Below are positions 7,737 through 19,900 of a DNA stretch of 62,131 nt, one piece after another. How positions within the stretch are numbered: position 1 is the stretch's first letter; the number at the start of each line of letters is the position of its first letter. The stretch is taken from contig NZ_WHMA01000007.1 in assembly GCF_010994375.1 (NCBI RefSeq), positions 1 through 62,131 on the forward strand. Reading direction: 5' to 3'. Made by a program: the position numbers and the translations under genes. Source of the DNA: Halomonas sp. NO4. GTDB taxonomy: Bacteria; Pseudomonadota; Gammaproteobacteria; Pseudomonadales; Halomonadaceae. The notes under the pieces are model-generated. The model did no database searches and had not been told where the DNA came from. It worked only from the letters and a program-made list of their open reading frames with translations.

Positions 7737-8390
7737 TTGACGCCCCCTTCACCCGACCCCGGCTGGCCCATCGGTTTCGGTGCCACCTGCCTGCGCGCCG
7801 TGCTCTATATCCTCTTCATTGCCGCCCTCGCCCAGGGCGTCTACTGGGAAGCCCTCTATCTGCCCGAGGCGCGTTTCTCGGAGCGCGGCTTCACCGAACT
7901 GGCCCAGACCGGCGTCCTCGCCGTGGCCACGCTGCTGCTGGCACACCTGCGCTGGCGATGGCGCACCCTGCCCGAGGTGACGCTGCTGCTCTTCGCCTTC
8001 GTGGCCAGCTCGCTGATTCGCGAGCAGGATGCACACCTGGACGCTCATGTCTTCGACGGCGCCTGGCAGCTGCTGGTGGCGCTGATCGTGCTTCCTACCC
8101 TTTTCTGGATGGTGCGACAGCGTCGCCGCTTCCTCGAACAGTTCGCCCACCTGTCCAACACTTTCTCGTTCGGCTTCTTTGCCGCCGGCGTTTTGACGAC
8201 TTACGTCTTCTCCCGTCTCTACGGGCGTGCCGATTTCTGGATGGCCGTGCTGGAAGAGCACTATGTCCGCGACTTCAAGAGTGCGGCCGAGGAGGTCGTC
8301 GAGCTGCTCGGCTATGCACTGATCCTGATCGCGATGATCGAACTCCTGCTCCTCGCCCGGCGCTGGCGACAGGCTAGCCAGACGCGCTGA
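7737..8390 (+). CDS. six-helix membrane protein of unknown function
   Basis: A 217-residue inner-membrane protein that I do not recognise. Six hydrophobic segments can be seen: near CLRAVLYILFIAALAQ, TGVLAVATLLLA, VTLLLFAFVASSLI, LLVALIVLPTLFW, FGFFAAGVLTTYVF and GYALILIAMIELLLL. Charged stretches such as REQDAHLDAHVFD and the segment after helix 5 lie between them. The start is chosen as TTG at 7737 because GGAG lies 9 bases upstream (7724-7727) and a promoter -10 element (7697-7702) overlaps the alternative ATG at 7701. It sits alone between lysR and abgT. No catalytic motif is evident. Confidence 0.7.
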   Translation: MTPPSPDPGWPIGFGATCLRAVLYILFIAALAQGVYWEALYLPEARFSERGFTELAQTGVLAVATLLLAHLRWRWRTLPEVTLLLFAFVASSLIREQDAHLDAHVFDGAWQLLVALIVLPTLFWMVRQRRRFLEQFAHLSNTFSFGFFAAGVLTTYVFSRLYGRADFWMAVLEEHYVRDFKSAAEEVVELLGYALILIAMIELLLLARRWRQASQTR

Positions 8391-8543
8391 CCCTCCCCCG
8401 ACGCAGGAAAAGCAGCCTGCACATACGGATATTCTCAACAAAAAATTCTGTTTGCAGTGGGCGACATCGCGAAGTAATGTCGCGCGTTATGCCGATTCGG
8501 CGAAAAATCACCCTAGTCACTGCAACAACATTGAGAAATCCTG

Positions 8544-10115
8544 ATGTCATCACAAGGAGCCCGAAGCGCGCGCCTGCGACGCGGCGCTTTCACCCGTTTT
8601 CTGGATAGCGTGGAGTGGCTGGGCAACCTGCTGCCTCACCCCGTGACCCTCTTTGCCCTGCTCTGCGTCATCGTGGTGGTGGCCAGCGGCATTGCCGGCG
8701 CCCTGGGCGTGGCGGTGCCCGACCCGCGCCCCGCCAACGAGGGCGAGTGGATTGCCGTCAACTCGTTGATGAACGCCGACGGGCTGCGCCGCCTGATCAC
8801 CGGGGTCGTCGCCAACTTCACAGGCTTCGCGCCGCTGGGCACGGTGCTGGTGGCCATGCTTGGCGTGGGCGTGGCCGAACATTCCGGCCTGCTCTCGGCC
8901 AGCATGCGTGCCCTGGTGCTTGACCGCTCGCCGCGCATCGTCACCTACGCGGTGGTCCTTGCCGGCATCATGTCCAACATGGCCTCGGAGCTCGGCTACG
9001 TGGTGCTCATCCCGCTGGCCGCCATGATCTTCCACTCGCTGGGACGCCATCCGCTGGCCGGCCTGGCCGCCGCCTTCTGCGGCGTCTCCGGCGGGTATAG
9101 CGCCAACCTGCTGATCGGCACCGTCGACCCGCTGCTCTCCGGCATCACCCAGGAAGCCGCGCGCCTCCTGGATCCCGCCTATGTGGTCGGTGCCGAAGCC
9201 AACTGGTTCTTCATGATCGTCAGCACCTTCGTGGTCACCCTCATCGGCGGGCTCGTCACAGAGCGGCTGGTAGAGCCCAAGCTGGGCCAGTTCGATGCCG
9301 CCTACGCCGACGACGACATCGACCAGCAGCGCCTGGCCGGCCTCAGCACCACGGAAAAACGCGCCCTCAAGGGCACCGGACTGGCAACACTGGCCATCGT
9401 CGGGGTGCTGGCGGCCCTGGTGGTGCCCGAGAGCGGCATCCTGCGTCACCCCGAGACCGGCGCGGTGAGCGGCTCGCCCTTCCTGCGCGGCATCGTGGTG
9501 ATCGTGGCCGTCTCCTTCGCGCTCCTGGGCTTCGTCTACGGCCGACTGGCCGGCACCATGCGCAACGACCGCGACATCGTCGATGCCATGGCCAAGAGCA
9601 TGAGCAGCCTGGGGCTCTACATCGTGCTGGTGTTCTTCGCGGCGCAGTTCGTGGCGCTGTTCAGCTGGAGCAACTTCGGCACCGTGATCGCCGTGGCCGG
9701 CGCCGCTTTCCTCGAGTCCCTGGGGCTTAGCGGACCGGCGCTGTTCGCGCTGTTCATCCTGATGTGCGCCTTCGTCAACCTGTCGCTGGGCAGCGCCTCG
9801 GCGCAGTGGGCCCTGACCGCGCCGATCTTCGTGCCGATGCTGATGCTGATGGGCTACGCGCCCGAAGTGATCCAGGCGGCCTACCGTATCGGCGACTCGG
9901 TGACCAACCTGATCACACCGATGATGAGCTACTTCGGGCTGATCATGGCGGTGGCGGCGCGCTACCGGAAGGACCTGGGCATCGGCACTCTGGTCGCCCT
10001 GATGCTGCCCTACACGCTGTTCATGCTGATCGGCTGGAGCCTACTGTTCTTCGTCTGGGTCTTTGGCTTCGGCCTGCCGGTGGGGCCCGGCTCGGCCACT
10101 TACTTCGGCCTCTGA
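8544..10115 (+). CDS. AbgT-family transporter
   Basis: A 523-residue inner-membrane protein of the AbgT (p-aminobenzoyl-glutamate) transporter family. The N-terminus RFLDSVEWLGNLLPHPVTLF and the later APLGTVLVAMLGVGVAEHSGL are family hallmarks. Known members import p-aminobenzoyl-glutamate or export sulfonamides using the proton gradient; which applies here cannot be told. About ten hydrophobic helices are visible. It is a single-gene unit ending in a bidirectional terminator shared with rpoD. The 153-base upstream gap (8391-8543) contains a hairpin GCGACAT/ATGTCGC (8461-8467, 8477-8483) and no clear consensus promoter. Confidence 0.92.
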   Translation: MSSQGARSARLRRGAFTRFLDSVEWLGNLLPHPVTLFALLCVIVVVASGIAGALGVAVPDPRPANEGEWIAVNSLMNADGLRRLITGVVANFTGFAPLGTVLVAMLGVGVAEHSGLLSASMRALVLDRSPRIVTYAVVLAGIMSNMASELGYVVLIPLAAMIFHSLGRHPLAGLAAAFCGVSGGYSANLLIGTVDPLLSGITQEAARLLDPAYVVGAEANWFFMIVSTFVVTLIGGLVTERLVEPKLGQFDAAYADDDIDQQRLAGLSTTEKRALKGTGLATLAIVGVLAALVVPESGILRHPETGAVSGSPFLRGIVVIVAVSFALLGFVYGRLAGTMRNDRDIVDAMAKSMSSLGLYIVLVFFAAQFVALFSWSNFGTVIAVAGAAFLESLGLSGPALFALFILMCAFVNLSLGSASAQWALTAPIFVPMLMLMGYAPEVIQAAYRIGDSVTNLITPMMSYFGLIMAVAARYRKDLGIGTLVALMLPYTLFMLIGWSLLFFVWVFGFGLPVGPGSATYFGL

Positions 10116-10137
10116 CCACCCGCCACCCTGAGACAAC

Positions 10138-10163
10138 AAAGCGCCCGCAGCTGCGGGCGCTTT
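10138..10163. terminator. bidirectional terminator between abgT and rpoD
   Basis: A perfect 26-bp palindrome AAAGCGCCCGCAG/CTGCGGGCGCTTT with A/T tails on both sides, between two convergent genes. Confidence 0.9.
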
Positions 10164-10186
10164 GTTACCGAGACCGGGTGACGTGC

Positions 10187-12031
<1,845 letters not shown>

Positions 12032-12103
12032 AGAAACCCTATCTCGACGAAGAAGAATGAAGCACCTGAAGCGCTAGGGCGGAGAAAAGTCATCAAGCCG
12101 AAC

Positions 12104-12109
12104 AGTATA
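12104..12109 (-). promoter_or_regulatory. possible internal promoter for rpoD (-10 TATACT)
   Basis: Minus-strand TATACT, 73 bases before the rpoD start; the best -35 is a weak TGGCAG with an 18-bp spacer. The rest of the 227-base dnaG-rpoD gap shows no other feature that I can support. Confidence 0.45.
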
Positions 12110-12258
12110 ACGGGAAAGGGTGTTGCCCTGCCAGTTCGGCCATTTGCTCGTCTACTCAGGTGTGTTAGGTTGTTTGGTTACGCTGGCGCCGGGAGACTAT
12201 CTTCTATCTGGTGATGGTAGGAGAAATTTCAACCCCCGCGCCAAGTTCCTGCCGCCGG

Positions 12259-14067
12259 CTAGGCTTTCAGCGCCTGCAGCAACGCCACCAGCCGCTCGCG
12301 ATCCTCGCGTGACAGGCGTTCGCCGCTGCGTTCGCGCGCCAGCAGCGCCTCGTACTCCTCCCGGGGCGACTGCCGCCGGCGCTGTCGACGCAGGTGTTCG
12401 ACCAGACCATCGATCTCGGCGCCCCGGGCCTCGCGCGGGATGAGCAGTTCGCGCCGCACCAGGGCGCTCAGCCGCCACCCCGCCTCGCTACCGTGGAAGT
12501 GGGCGAGCAGCACCTGCGAGCTACGGTAGCGCCCGGCACGCAGCAGCCGCACCACCTCACGGCACAGCGGCGCATCCTCCCCCTCCTCGGACAGCCACTC
12601 GGCCGCGTCGGGCAGGCGCTCCACCAGCGCCGGCTCATGCACCAGCAGCTGCAGGATTCGCGCCAGCGGACCCAGCGCCGACTCGGCCACCGGCCGGGGC
12701 GAGTACCCCGTGACGGCTGACGGCTGCGTCGAGGTCGCGGGCGGCGCAGCGCGGTCGGGCTCGGACCCCGCCATGATCGTCGCGAAGCGTGACTCATCGA
12801 CCCCGGTGCGGCGCGAGAGTTCGCCGAGCAGCAGCGACTTCAGCACCCCCTCCGGGAGCCGGCCTATGGCCGCCAGCACCTGGCTGGCGTAGCGCTCGCG
12901 ATCCTCGATGCGGGCCAGGTCGCGACCGCGCGCCGCCTGATCGAAGAGGAACTCCGACAACGGGCTCGCGCAGGTGATGCGATCCGTGAAAGCCTCGGGG
13001 CCCTCGCAACGCACCAGGCTGTCCGGGTCCTCGCCCTCGGGCAAGAACAAAAAGCGCGCCTGACGGCCATCGATCATCAGCGGCAGCACCGTCTGCAGGG
13101 CCCGGGTCGCCGCCTGGCGTCCCGCTTGATCGCCGTCGAAGCAGAACACCACCTCGTCGACCAGCCGGAACAGCCGCACCAGGTGCTCCTCGCTGGTCGC
13201 GGTGCCCAGGGTGGCCACGGCATTGCGAATGCCGAACTGTGCCAGCGCCACCACGTCCATGTAGCCTTCGACGATGACCAGCCGCTCGAGGCGCGCATTG
13301 GCCTGACGCGCCTCGAAGAGCCCGTAGAGCTCGCGCCCCTTGTGAAACACCGGCGTTTCCGGCGAATTCAGGTACTTGGGCTTGGCATCGCCGAGCACGC
13401 GCCCGCCGAAGGCGAGGGTGCGACCCCGCCCGTCACGGATCGGGAACATCACCCGGTCGCGAAAACGGTCGTAGGTGCGCCCGCTCTCCTCGCGGTGCAC
13501 CAGCAAGCCGTACTCCACCTGCACCGACTCGGGAATACCGCGCTGGCCCAGATGGCGCTTGAGCCCCTCCCAGCCATCCGGCGCGTAACCGATGCCGAAA
13601 TCCGCCACCACCTCGGCGGACAGGCCGCGATTGTCCAGATAGTCGCGCGCCGCCTGCGCCTCGGGCATCTTCAACCGCTCGCGGTAGTAACTCGCCGCCA
13701 GCTCGAGCAGGTTGACACCCTCCTTGCGCTTGCGCTCCCGCGCCTGGGCCTGGGGGTCGTCACGCCCCTCTCGCGGCACCTCGAGTCCCAGCCGTCCCGC
13801 CAGCTGCTCCACCGCCTCGGGAAACGACAGGCGGTCGTACTCCATCAGGAAACGCAGGGCATTGCCGTGGGCCCCGCAGCCGAAGCAGTGATAGAACTGC
13901 TTGTCGGCACTCACCGTAAAGGAGGGCGTTTTCTCCTGATGGAAGGGGCACAGCCCCGAGTGATTGCGCCCGGTTTTCTTCAGAACCACCCGCTCGCCGA
14001 CCACCTCGACCACGTCGACGCGGGCCAGCAGGTCATCGATGAAACGCTGGGGGATGGGTCCGGCCAT
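12259..14067 (-). CDS. dnaG: DNA primase
   Basis: Synthesises RNA primers for replication with the DnaB helicase (dnaB is also in this window, at 54,951). The 602 residues include an N-terminal zinc-binding domain with C40, H43, C61 and C64 (LCPFHQEKTPSF and HCFGCGAHGNAL), a central RNA polymerase/TOPRIM core with VIVEGYMDVVALAQFG, and a C-terminal helicase-interaction region. Length is close to E. coli DnaG (581). It is the middle gene of the macromolecular synthesis operon and is separated from rpsU by a terminator hairpin, which would lower dnaG relative to rpsU expression. Confidence 0.97.
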   Translation of the reverse strand: MAGPIPQRFIDDLLARVDVVEVVGERVVLKKTGRNHSGLCPFHQEKTPSFTVSADKQFYHCFGCGAHGNALRFLMEYDRLSFPEAVEQLAGRLGLEVPREGRDDPQAQARERKRKEGVNLLELAASYYRERLKMPEAQAARDYLDNRGLSAEVVADFGIGYAPDGWEGLKRHLGQRGIPESVQVEYGLLVHREESGRTYDRFRDRVMFPIRDGRGRTLAFGGRVLGDAKPKYLNSPETPVFHKGRELYGLFEARQANARLERLVIVEGYMDVVALAQFGIRNAVATLGTATSEEHLVRLFRLVDEVVFCFDGDQAGRQAATRALQTVLPLMIDGRQARFLFLPEGEDPDSLVRCEGPEAFTDRITCASPLSEFLFDQAARGRDLARIEDRERYASQVLAAIGRLPEGVLKSLLLGELSRRTGVDESRFATIMAGSEPDRAAPPATSTQPSAVTGYSPRPVAESALGPLARILQLLVHEPALVERLPDAAEWLSEEGEDAPLCREVVRLLRAGRYRSSQVLLAHFHGSEAGWRLSALVRRELLIPREARGAEIDGLVEHLRRQRRRQSPREEYEALLARERSGERLSREDRERLVALLQALKA

Positions 14068-14143
14068 GCGGATATCGCCACGTCAGAAGGGGAATGGCGG
14101 CCGCGGGGGCGGCGAAATCAGGGGCAACCGGCAAGCCCTGTGG

Positions 14144-14176
14144 AAAAACAAGCGGCCACCCGCCGGCGGCCGCTTG
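14144..14176 (-). terminator. attenuating terminator between rpsU and dnaG
   Basis: Stem CAAGCGGCC (14149-14157) with GGCCGCTTG (14168-14176); on the minus strand the 3' side runs into GTTTTTCC. It lies between rpsU and dnaG exactly where E. coli has a partial terminator that reduces primase synthesis. Confidence 0.85.
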
Positions 14177-14227
14177 CGCATCCTTCCAGAGTGGCCGGCG
14201 CTTTGCACCGCCACTCCACAGTACGGA

Positions 14228-14443
14228 TCAATAGAGCCGTTCGAAGCGCTTGCGCTCACGCTGCAGCTTCTTGGCGTGACGCTTGACCGCGGCAGCCGCC
14301 TTGCGCTTGCGCTCTGCAGTCGGCTTCTCGTAGTGCTCGCGACGACGCACCTCGGACAGAATGCCGGCTTTTTCACAGGAACGCTTGAAGCGACGCAGAG
14401 CGACGTCAAACGGCTCGTTATCACGTACTTTGACAGAAGGCAT
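14228..14443 (-). CDS. rpsU: 30S ribosomal protein S21
   Basis: A small basic 71-residue protein of the 30S platform that helps base pairing of the Shine-Dalgarno sequence. The whole sequence fits S21: N-terminal [22 protein letters not shown] and an Arg/Lys-rich C-terminus ending in RFERLY. It is the first gene of the rpsU-dnaG-rpoD operon, with a good promoter at 14,617-14,645. Confidence 0.98.
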   Translation of the reverse strand: MPSVKVRDNEPFDVALRRFKRSCEKAGILSEVRRREHYEKPTAERKRKAAAAVKRHAKKLQRERKRFERLY

Positions 14444-14616
14444 TAAGCACTCACCTACCTTAAGAATCTTGAGTTCGGTTTATACGCACACCCTCTCGGG
14501 CGTCTCCCATTTTACCGTCACCATGGGTACCTAGTTTGGCAACGGTAAGGCGGCATCGTTCATGACGCCGCCGGGAAAGCCCCCTGGATGCACGACCCAG
14601 TGTTACAGCGCACGAT

Positions 14617-14645
14617 ATTCTAGTCGCCGAACCCGGCCTTTGCAA
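14617..14645 (-). promoter_or_regulatory. sigma-70 promoter of the rpsU-dnaG-rpoD operon
   Basis: Minus strand: -35 TTGCAA (14640-14645), 17-bp spacer, -10 TAGAAT (14617-14622). The same -35/-10 pair with the same spacing precedes the rpsF operon at 58,542-58,570. The rpsU leader would be about 165 bases; no riboswitch is recognised in it. Confidence 0.75.
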
Positions 14646-14673
14646 ACTTCTTGCCCCGTTGTCCCAAGCCGGC

Positions 14674-16614
14674 TTAGCCAGGCTCGGGAATCTGTCGCTC
14701 GCCCAGCACGAAGGCTCCCATCAGAGCGTTGAGGCGCTCGGACTGATGGCGCATCTCGGCCGCCGCGCTGGAGGTCTGCTCCACCATGGCGACATTGCGC
14801 TGGGTCGCGCCATCCATGTCGCTGACCGCCAGGTTGACCTGGCCGATGCCCACGCTCTGCTCGCGGGCGCCGGCGCTGATCTCGGCGATGACGTCATTGA
14901 CCCGGCCGACACTCTGTACGATCTCGTCCATGGTCACCCCGGCACGCTGCACGATCTCCGCGCCGCGCCGAGTGTGTGCCACCGAGGCGTCGATCAACCG
15001 GCGGATGTCGCGGGCCGCATCGGCGCTGCGGCTGGCCAGGGTACGCACCTCCTGGGCGACCACCGCGAAGCCGCGGCCGTGCTCACCGGCCCGCGCCGCC
15101 TCCACTGACGCGTTGAGCGCCAGGATGTTGGTCTGGAAGGCGATGCTGTCGATGAGGGTGATGATCTCGCCGATACGCGCCGCCGAGGTGTTGATATCCT
15201 CCATGGTGCTCCCCACCTCGCCCATGGCCGCCTCCCCCTGGCGCGCTACCGAGACGGTCGACACCACCAGTTGGCTGGCCTGCTGGGCCGACTCGGCGCT
15301 GTGTTCAACCGTCGCGGTGATCTGCTCCATGGAGGCAGAGGTCTCCTGCAGGCTGGAGGCATCCCGCTCGGTGCGCGCGGCCAGCGCCTGACTGCCCCGG
15401 GCGATCTCCTCCGCCGCGGCATGCACCTGATGGGCGCTGTCGCGTACGTCGAACAGCAGCGCCTGCATACGCGAGGCGAAGGCGTTGAATTGGGTAGCCA
15501 GCGCACCGATCTCGTCACGGTGTGTCACCGCCAGGCGCCGTGTCAGATCGCCGTCGCCGCCGGCGATCTCGCTCATGGCACTCGCCGCCTGGCGCAGACG
15601 CATGGCGATACTGCGCCCTATCAGTATCGCCACCAGCAGCACCAGCCCGGCCACCACGCCGGCAACCAGACCGTTGCGTACCAAGGCCTGCTGGGCGTCG
15701 CTGCGCAGCCCGGCCACCAGCGTCAGGACACTCTCGGCCACGCTATCTTCGACGCGCATGAGCCGGTCGATCTTGGCCGTCTGCCAGGCGAACCACTGCT
15801 CGGGATCGACGCCAAAGTCGCGGCGTGTCGCACTTTCCAATACGCGGCGGCGCAGGCCTTCGACCCGCTCGACCTCATCGCCGCCCAGTTGCTCCTCCAG
15901 CAGCTCGCGCTGCTGGGCGCTGGCCAGGGTACGAAAGGTATCGAGCTGCGCCTGCTGGGCGCCGATCAGCGAGACGAAGCGCTGGAAGTCGGCGCTGGCG
16001 ATACGATCCTGTCCGAAAGCCGTCGCCAGCACGGCCCGTTCGATGCCGGCCAGCTCCTTGCCCCTCAGGAGCGAAAAGTAGGCCCCCAGGGTTCGAGTGG
16101 TCTGCGCCTCGCTGGTGACGTGGCTGAGCCGGCCGACGATTCGGATCAGCGCCGTATTCAACTCGGTGTAACGGGAGGCGGCTTCGGCCACCGGGAGTTC
16201 CAGCGCATCCACCCGCCGGCGCAGCGCCGGCAGGTCGGAGAGCCGCTCGCGCACTGCCTCGATCAGCTCCTGGATCGCGACGTCGTCAATGTCGCCCCGC
16301 AGCCTGGCCAGTTGGGCATCAAAGCGCTCGGCCCGCCGCTCGGTGCGCTCGCGCTGGCTCGCCAGCTCGCTCTCGAACTGCCGCCCTGCGGTGCCGAGGA
16401 AGAGTGCCGTGCTGCCTCGCTCGCGCTGCGACTCATGGACCAGATCCCCCGCCATCAGCGCCAGCTCGGTCAGCCCCTGCAGCTGGTCCATGCGGCTGAC
16501 CATCTGCTGACGCTCATGCAGCTGAAGCCCGGCAAAGCCGCCCATGGCCAGTAGCGGCAGCAGCAGCGCCAGCAGTATCTTGTGACCGATGGACATGTGA
16601 CGCAAAAAGGCCAT
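14674..16614 (-). CDS. methyl-accepting chemotaxis protein with a NIT-type sensor domain
   Basis: A 646-residue transmembrane chemoreceptor. TM1 is at about 13-30. A large periplasmic domain (about 31-310) has NIT hallmarks: HESQRERGSTALFL (60-73) and YFSLLRGKELAGIERAVLATAF (from 179). TM2 is at about 312-333, HAMP at 334-388, and the cytoplasmic signalling domain runs to the end with the conserved hairpin tip IAFQTNILALNASVEAARAG. There is no C-terminal CheR-binding pentapeptide; it ends QIPEPG. The start at 16614 has AGGGGAG 6 bases upstream; a further upstream codon at 16653 is less likely. NIT domains are known for nitrate/nitrite sensing, but the ligand here is unproven. It is divergent from the c-di-GMP enzyme gene. 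Confidence 0.92.
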   Translation of the reverse strand: MAFLRHMSIGHKILLALLLPLLAMGGFAGLQLHERQQMVSRMDQLQGLTELALMAGDLVHESQRERGSTALFLGTAGRQFESELASQRERTERRAERFDAQLARLRGDIDDVAIQELIEAVRERLSDLPALRRRVDALELPVAEAASRYTELNTALIRIVGRLSHVTSEAQTTRTLGAYFSLLRGKELAGIERAVLATAFGQDRIASADFQRFVSLIGAQQAQLDTFRTLASAQQRELLEEQLGGDEVERVEGLRRRVLESATRRDFGVDPEQWFAWQTAKIDRLMRVEDSVAESVLTLVAGLRSDAQQALVRNGLVAGVVAGLVLLVAILIGRSIAMRLRQAASAMSEIAGGDGDLTRRLAVTHRDEIGALATQFNAFASRMQALLFDVRDSAHQVHAAAEEIARGSQALAARTERDASSLQETSASMEQITATVEHSAESAQQASQLVVSTVSVARQGEAAMGEVGSTMEDINTSAARIGEIITLIDSIAFQTNILALNASVEAARAGEHGRGFAVVAQEVRTLASRSADAARDIRRLIDASVAHTRRGAEIVQRAGVTMDEIVQSVGRVNDVIAEISAGAREQSVGIGQVNLAVSDMDGATQRNVAMVEQTSSAAAEMRHQSERLNALMGAFVLGERQIPEPG

Positions 16615-16971
16615 GACCGCTCCCCTGAAGGGCACCTCTGCGGGCGCCCGCACTGTTGTTGAATATTATCAACGGTCAGAGTAAGCAAAACCTCATATAA
16701 TCGTATGACCTGGGTCAACCTTTTTGACTTGTCGACATGCATTTCGACACTGCCACGGCGTTTTACACGGAGCTTGTGTCATGGCCCGGCGAGAGGCGAG
16801 GAACGCTTGAGTCCAGCGGATGCTGTTGACACGTTGCGCTTGCTCCGCTCTCGACTATTGGGTTAGCTAACACTTATCTATAATAAAGTAAAATGAAGGC
16901 TTTCTTCCCCGTGGGCGCCAACCGATGATTTCTCGAAAGCGCGGGATCCGGGCCGCAGGGGGCCATTGCCG
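16615..16971. promoter_or_regulatory. divergent intergenic region between the chemoreceptor and c-di-GMP genes
   Basis: 357 bases without a gene, clearly more AT-rich than its surroundings. It contains an inverted repeat GTTGA/TCAAC (16658-16673), a TATAAT hexamer on the plus strand (16696-16701) and a TTGACC hexamer on the minus strand near 16715, but neither has a partner at ideal spacing. It presumably holds the promoters of both signalling genes. Confidence 0.5.
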
Positions 16972-19900
16972 ATGACCATCCGCAACCTCCTGATCACACT
17001 GCTGACCCTGCTGGGGCTGCTGATACTGGTTGGCTCGAGCTGGGAACTCCGCAAAATACGGGCCAAGCAGAGTGCCGCCCGCTGGGTGCACCAGAACAAC
17101 CAGGTGGCCGACCTCTCCCTGCGCGCCAGCGGCATCATGGCCATGGAGCGCGGCATTACCGCCACCATCCTCTCGCACCCCGCCCAGGCCAACCCGGACA
17201 TGCTCTATGAGATGGCCCAGCAGCGGCACAACGGCAACGAACTGTATCACTCCATTCTCACCCTTGCCTCGCCGCTTGCCCGCACGGCGGATAGCCACCC
17301 TCTCAGTCGCAGCCTGGAGCAGCTGAGGCGCCATCGAAAGGCGCTGGAACAGGCGCGCCAGCAGGTCGACCAACGCCTTGCCGGCAAGACGGTTTCCCTG
17401 GACGAGACAGAGTGGATCGAGCTAGCGACACGCCATATCGAGGCGCTGTCGAACCTGCGCGACGCCACCGTGCAGCCCATGCCGGGCAACATCTACACTC
17501 ACACTCCCAACCCGGTGATCAAGGAGGTGCTCTTCATCATCAGCGAGCACGCCGGGCGCGAGCGCGCCATTATCGGGGCGGCCATCGCCCAGGGCCGGCC
17601 GTTAAGCGATGCCGACCTGACGCGGCTGCAGCGCTATCGTGACATCGTCAACGCCTCGCTCGAACGTGCCGATACCCTTATCCAGCAGTTGCCGGACACC
17701 CCCGAGCTGGTCACAGCACACAGCGAGCTCGAGGCAGGGTTTCTGGGCGACTACCAGACACTGCGTGAAGCCGTCTACACGGCCAGCCGTCAGCAAGCCC
17801 CCTACCCGGTCAGCGCCGCGGAGTGGTACCAGGCAGCCACAGCCGGCATAGACACGGTACTGGCGCTCTCCGAGGCGGTCAGCGACCACTTCGGCGCCGG
17901 CCTGGATCGCGTGCAGGACCACGCCAAACTCTCGGTGGCGATGGTCGTCTTCTCGATCCTCACCGCCATTAGCGTCTTCCTCTTCGCCGTCTGGTCCATT
18001 CGTCGCCGCATCCTTCACCCTCTTCAGCGGCTCGAATCCGCGGTCAACCGGGTCGCGGAAGGCGGCCTGAAGTCGCCGCTGCCGCCCCTCCTCGACGACG
18101 AGATCGGCACCCTGGCGCGCGCCTTCGAACACCTGCGCACCAGCCTGGTCGACGACATCGAGCGGCGCGAGGCCACCGAGGCCAAGCTGCGCAAGATCTC
18201 TCATGCCGTCGAGCAGAGCTCGGACTCCATTATCATCACCGACCGCCACCGCACGATCGAATACGTCAACAGCGCCTTCGAACGGCTGCGAGGCTATCGG
18301 CGTGCAGACATCATCGGGATGAACGCGCGCATCCTGAAAAGCGATGAACGCAATCCCCCCGAGCTCTACCAGGGCTTTCGCGCTGCGCTGGAGAACGGCC
18401 AGACCTTCCGTGCCACCCTCATCAACCTCAGCGCCAGCGGCGAGCTGTACTATGAGGAGATCGCCGTCTCGCCGCTCTACGACGAGCGGGGCGAGATCAC
18501 CCACTACGTGGCCAACGGCCGGGACGTCAGCGAACGGATCCGCGCGGAACAGGAGTTGAGGAAGCTCAACCAGGCCATCGACCAGAGCGTCAGCTCGATC
18601 GTCATCACCGATGCCAACGGCATCACCGAATACGTCAATCCACAATTCACCCGCACCACCGGCTACCAACCCGAGGAGATCAAGGGGCGACGAATCTACC
18701 TGCTCGAACCCGGCCGCCTTCCCCGGCGCCAGTACCGCAACATGCGCCGCACTCTCCAGCAGGGCAAGGTGTGGGAGGGTGAGATTCTCAACCGACGCAA
18801 GGACGGCCAGGCTTATTGGGAGCTGGCCTCCATCAGCCCGGTACGCAACCAGCACGGCGTCATCACCCACTACGTGGGCATTCAGTACGACATCAGCGAG
18901 CGTAAGCAGATGGAAGAACAGATCAACTTCCTCGCCTACTACGACGACCTGACAAAACTCCCCAACCGCGCCCTGCTGGCCAAGCGCTTCGACAAGCTGG
19001 CCAGCTACGCCCTGCAGCGCGGCCGGCCGATCGCCCTGATGTCGCTAGACATCAGCCGTTTTCACCTGATCAACGACAGCCTGGGGCACCGTGCCGGCGA
19101 TCAGGTGTTGCAGACCGTCGGCAAGCGACTGGCCAAGTGCGCCCGAGACCAGGACATCGTCGCCCGCTATGCCGGCGATGAGTTCGTCGTCATCCTTACC
19201 AACGCCCCGAACTATGACGGCATCGCCGCGGTTGCCCAGCGCATGATCGAAGCCGTTTTCCGCCCCATGAGCATCGAGGGTCATGAGCTCCACATCAACA
19301 TGCACTGTGGTATCAGCGTACTACCGCAGGATGGCGAGGACCTCGAGACCCTGCTCGGCAATGCCACCACCGCCCAGCACATGGCCGCCCGCGAAGGGCA
19401 GAACGTGTTCCGCTTCTTCACCGAGGATCTCAATGCCGCGGCCTTGCAGCGCCTAGCCCTGGAGCATGAATTGCGGCGCGCCCTGGAGCAGGAGGCCCTT
19501 GAGCTGCACTATCAGCCCAAGGTGGACTTCGCCAGCGGCGAGGTGGTGGGAATGGAAGCGCTCGCCCGCTGGCACCACCCCAGCAAGGGGCATATCTCTC
19601 CCATGCACTTCATCCCGATTGCCGAGGAAACCGGGCTGATCCAGCCCCTCGGCGAGTGGGCACTGCGCGAGGCGTGTCGTCAGGGCCAGGCCTGGCAGCA
19701 GCAAGGCTGGCCACCGATGATCATGGCGGTCAACCTCTCCACCCGGCAGCTGCAACAGCCGGACCTAACCGCCACCGTCGGCAGGATCCTGGCCGACACC
19801 GGCCTCAGCCCCGCCCTGCTGGAACTGGAACTGACCGAAAGCGCCGTGATGGAGCATCCCGAAGAGACCATCGCCGTGCTCAATGAACTGAAAGCACTGG

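Noticed and set aside
16615..16653. Upstream in-frame start for the chemoreceptor at 16653
   Set aside because: The start at 16614 has a strong AGGGGAG at proper spacing, and TM1 begins 12 residues later, as usual in chemoreceptors.
16690..16745. Possible flagellar sigma-28 promoter for the chemoreceptor
   Set aside because: TCAAA- and CGATTA-like elements are present on the minus strand but the spacing is off by two to three bases from consensus, so I do not call it.
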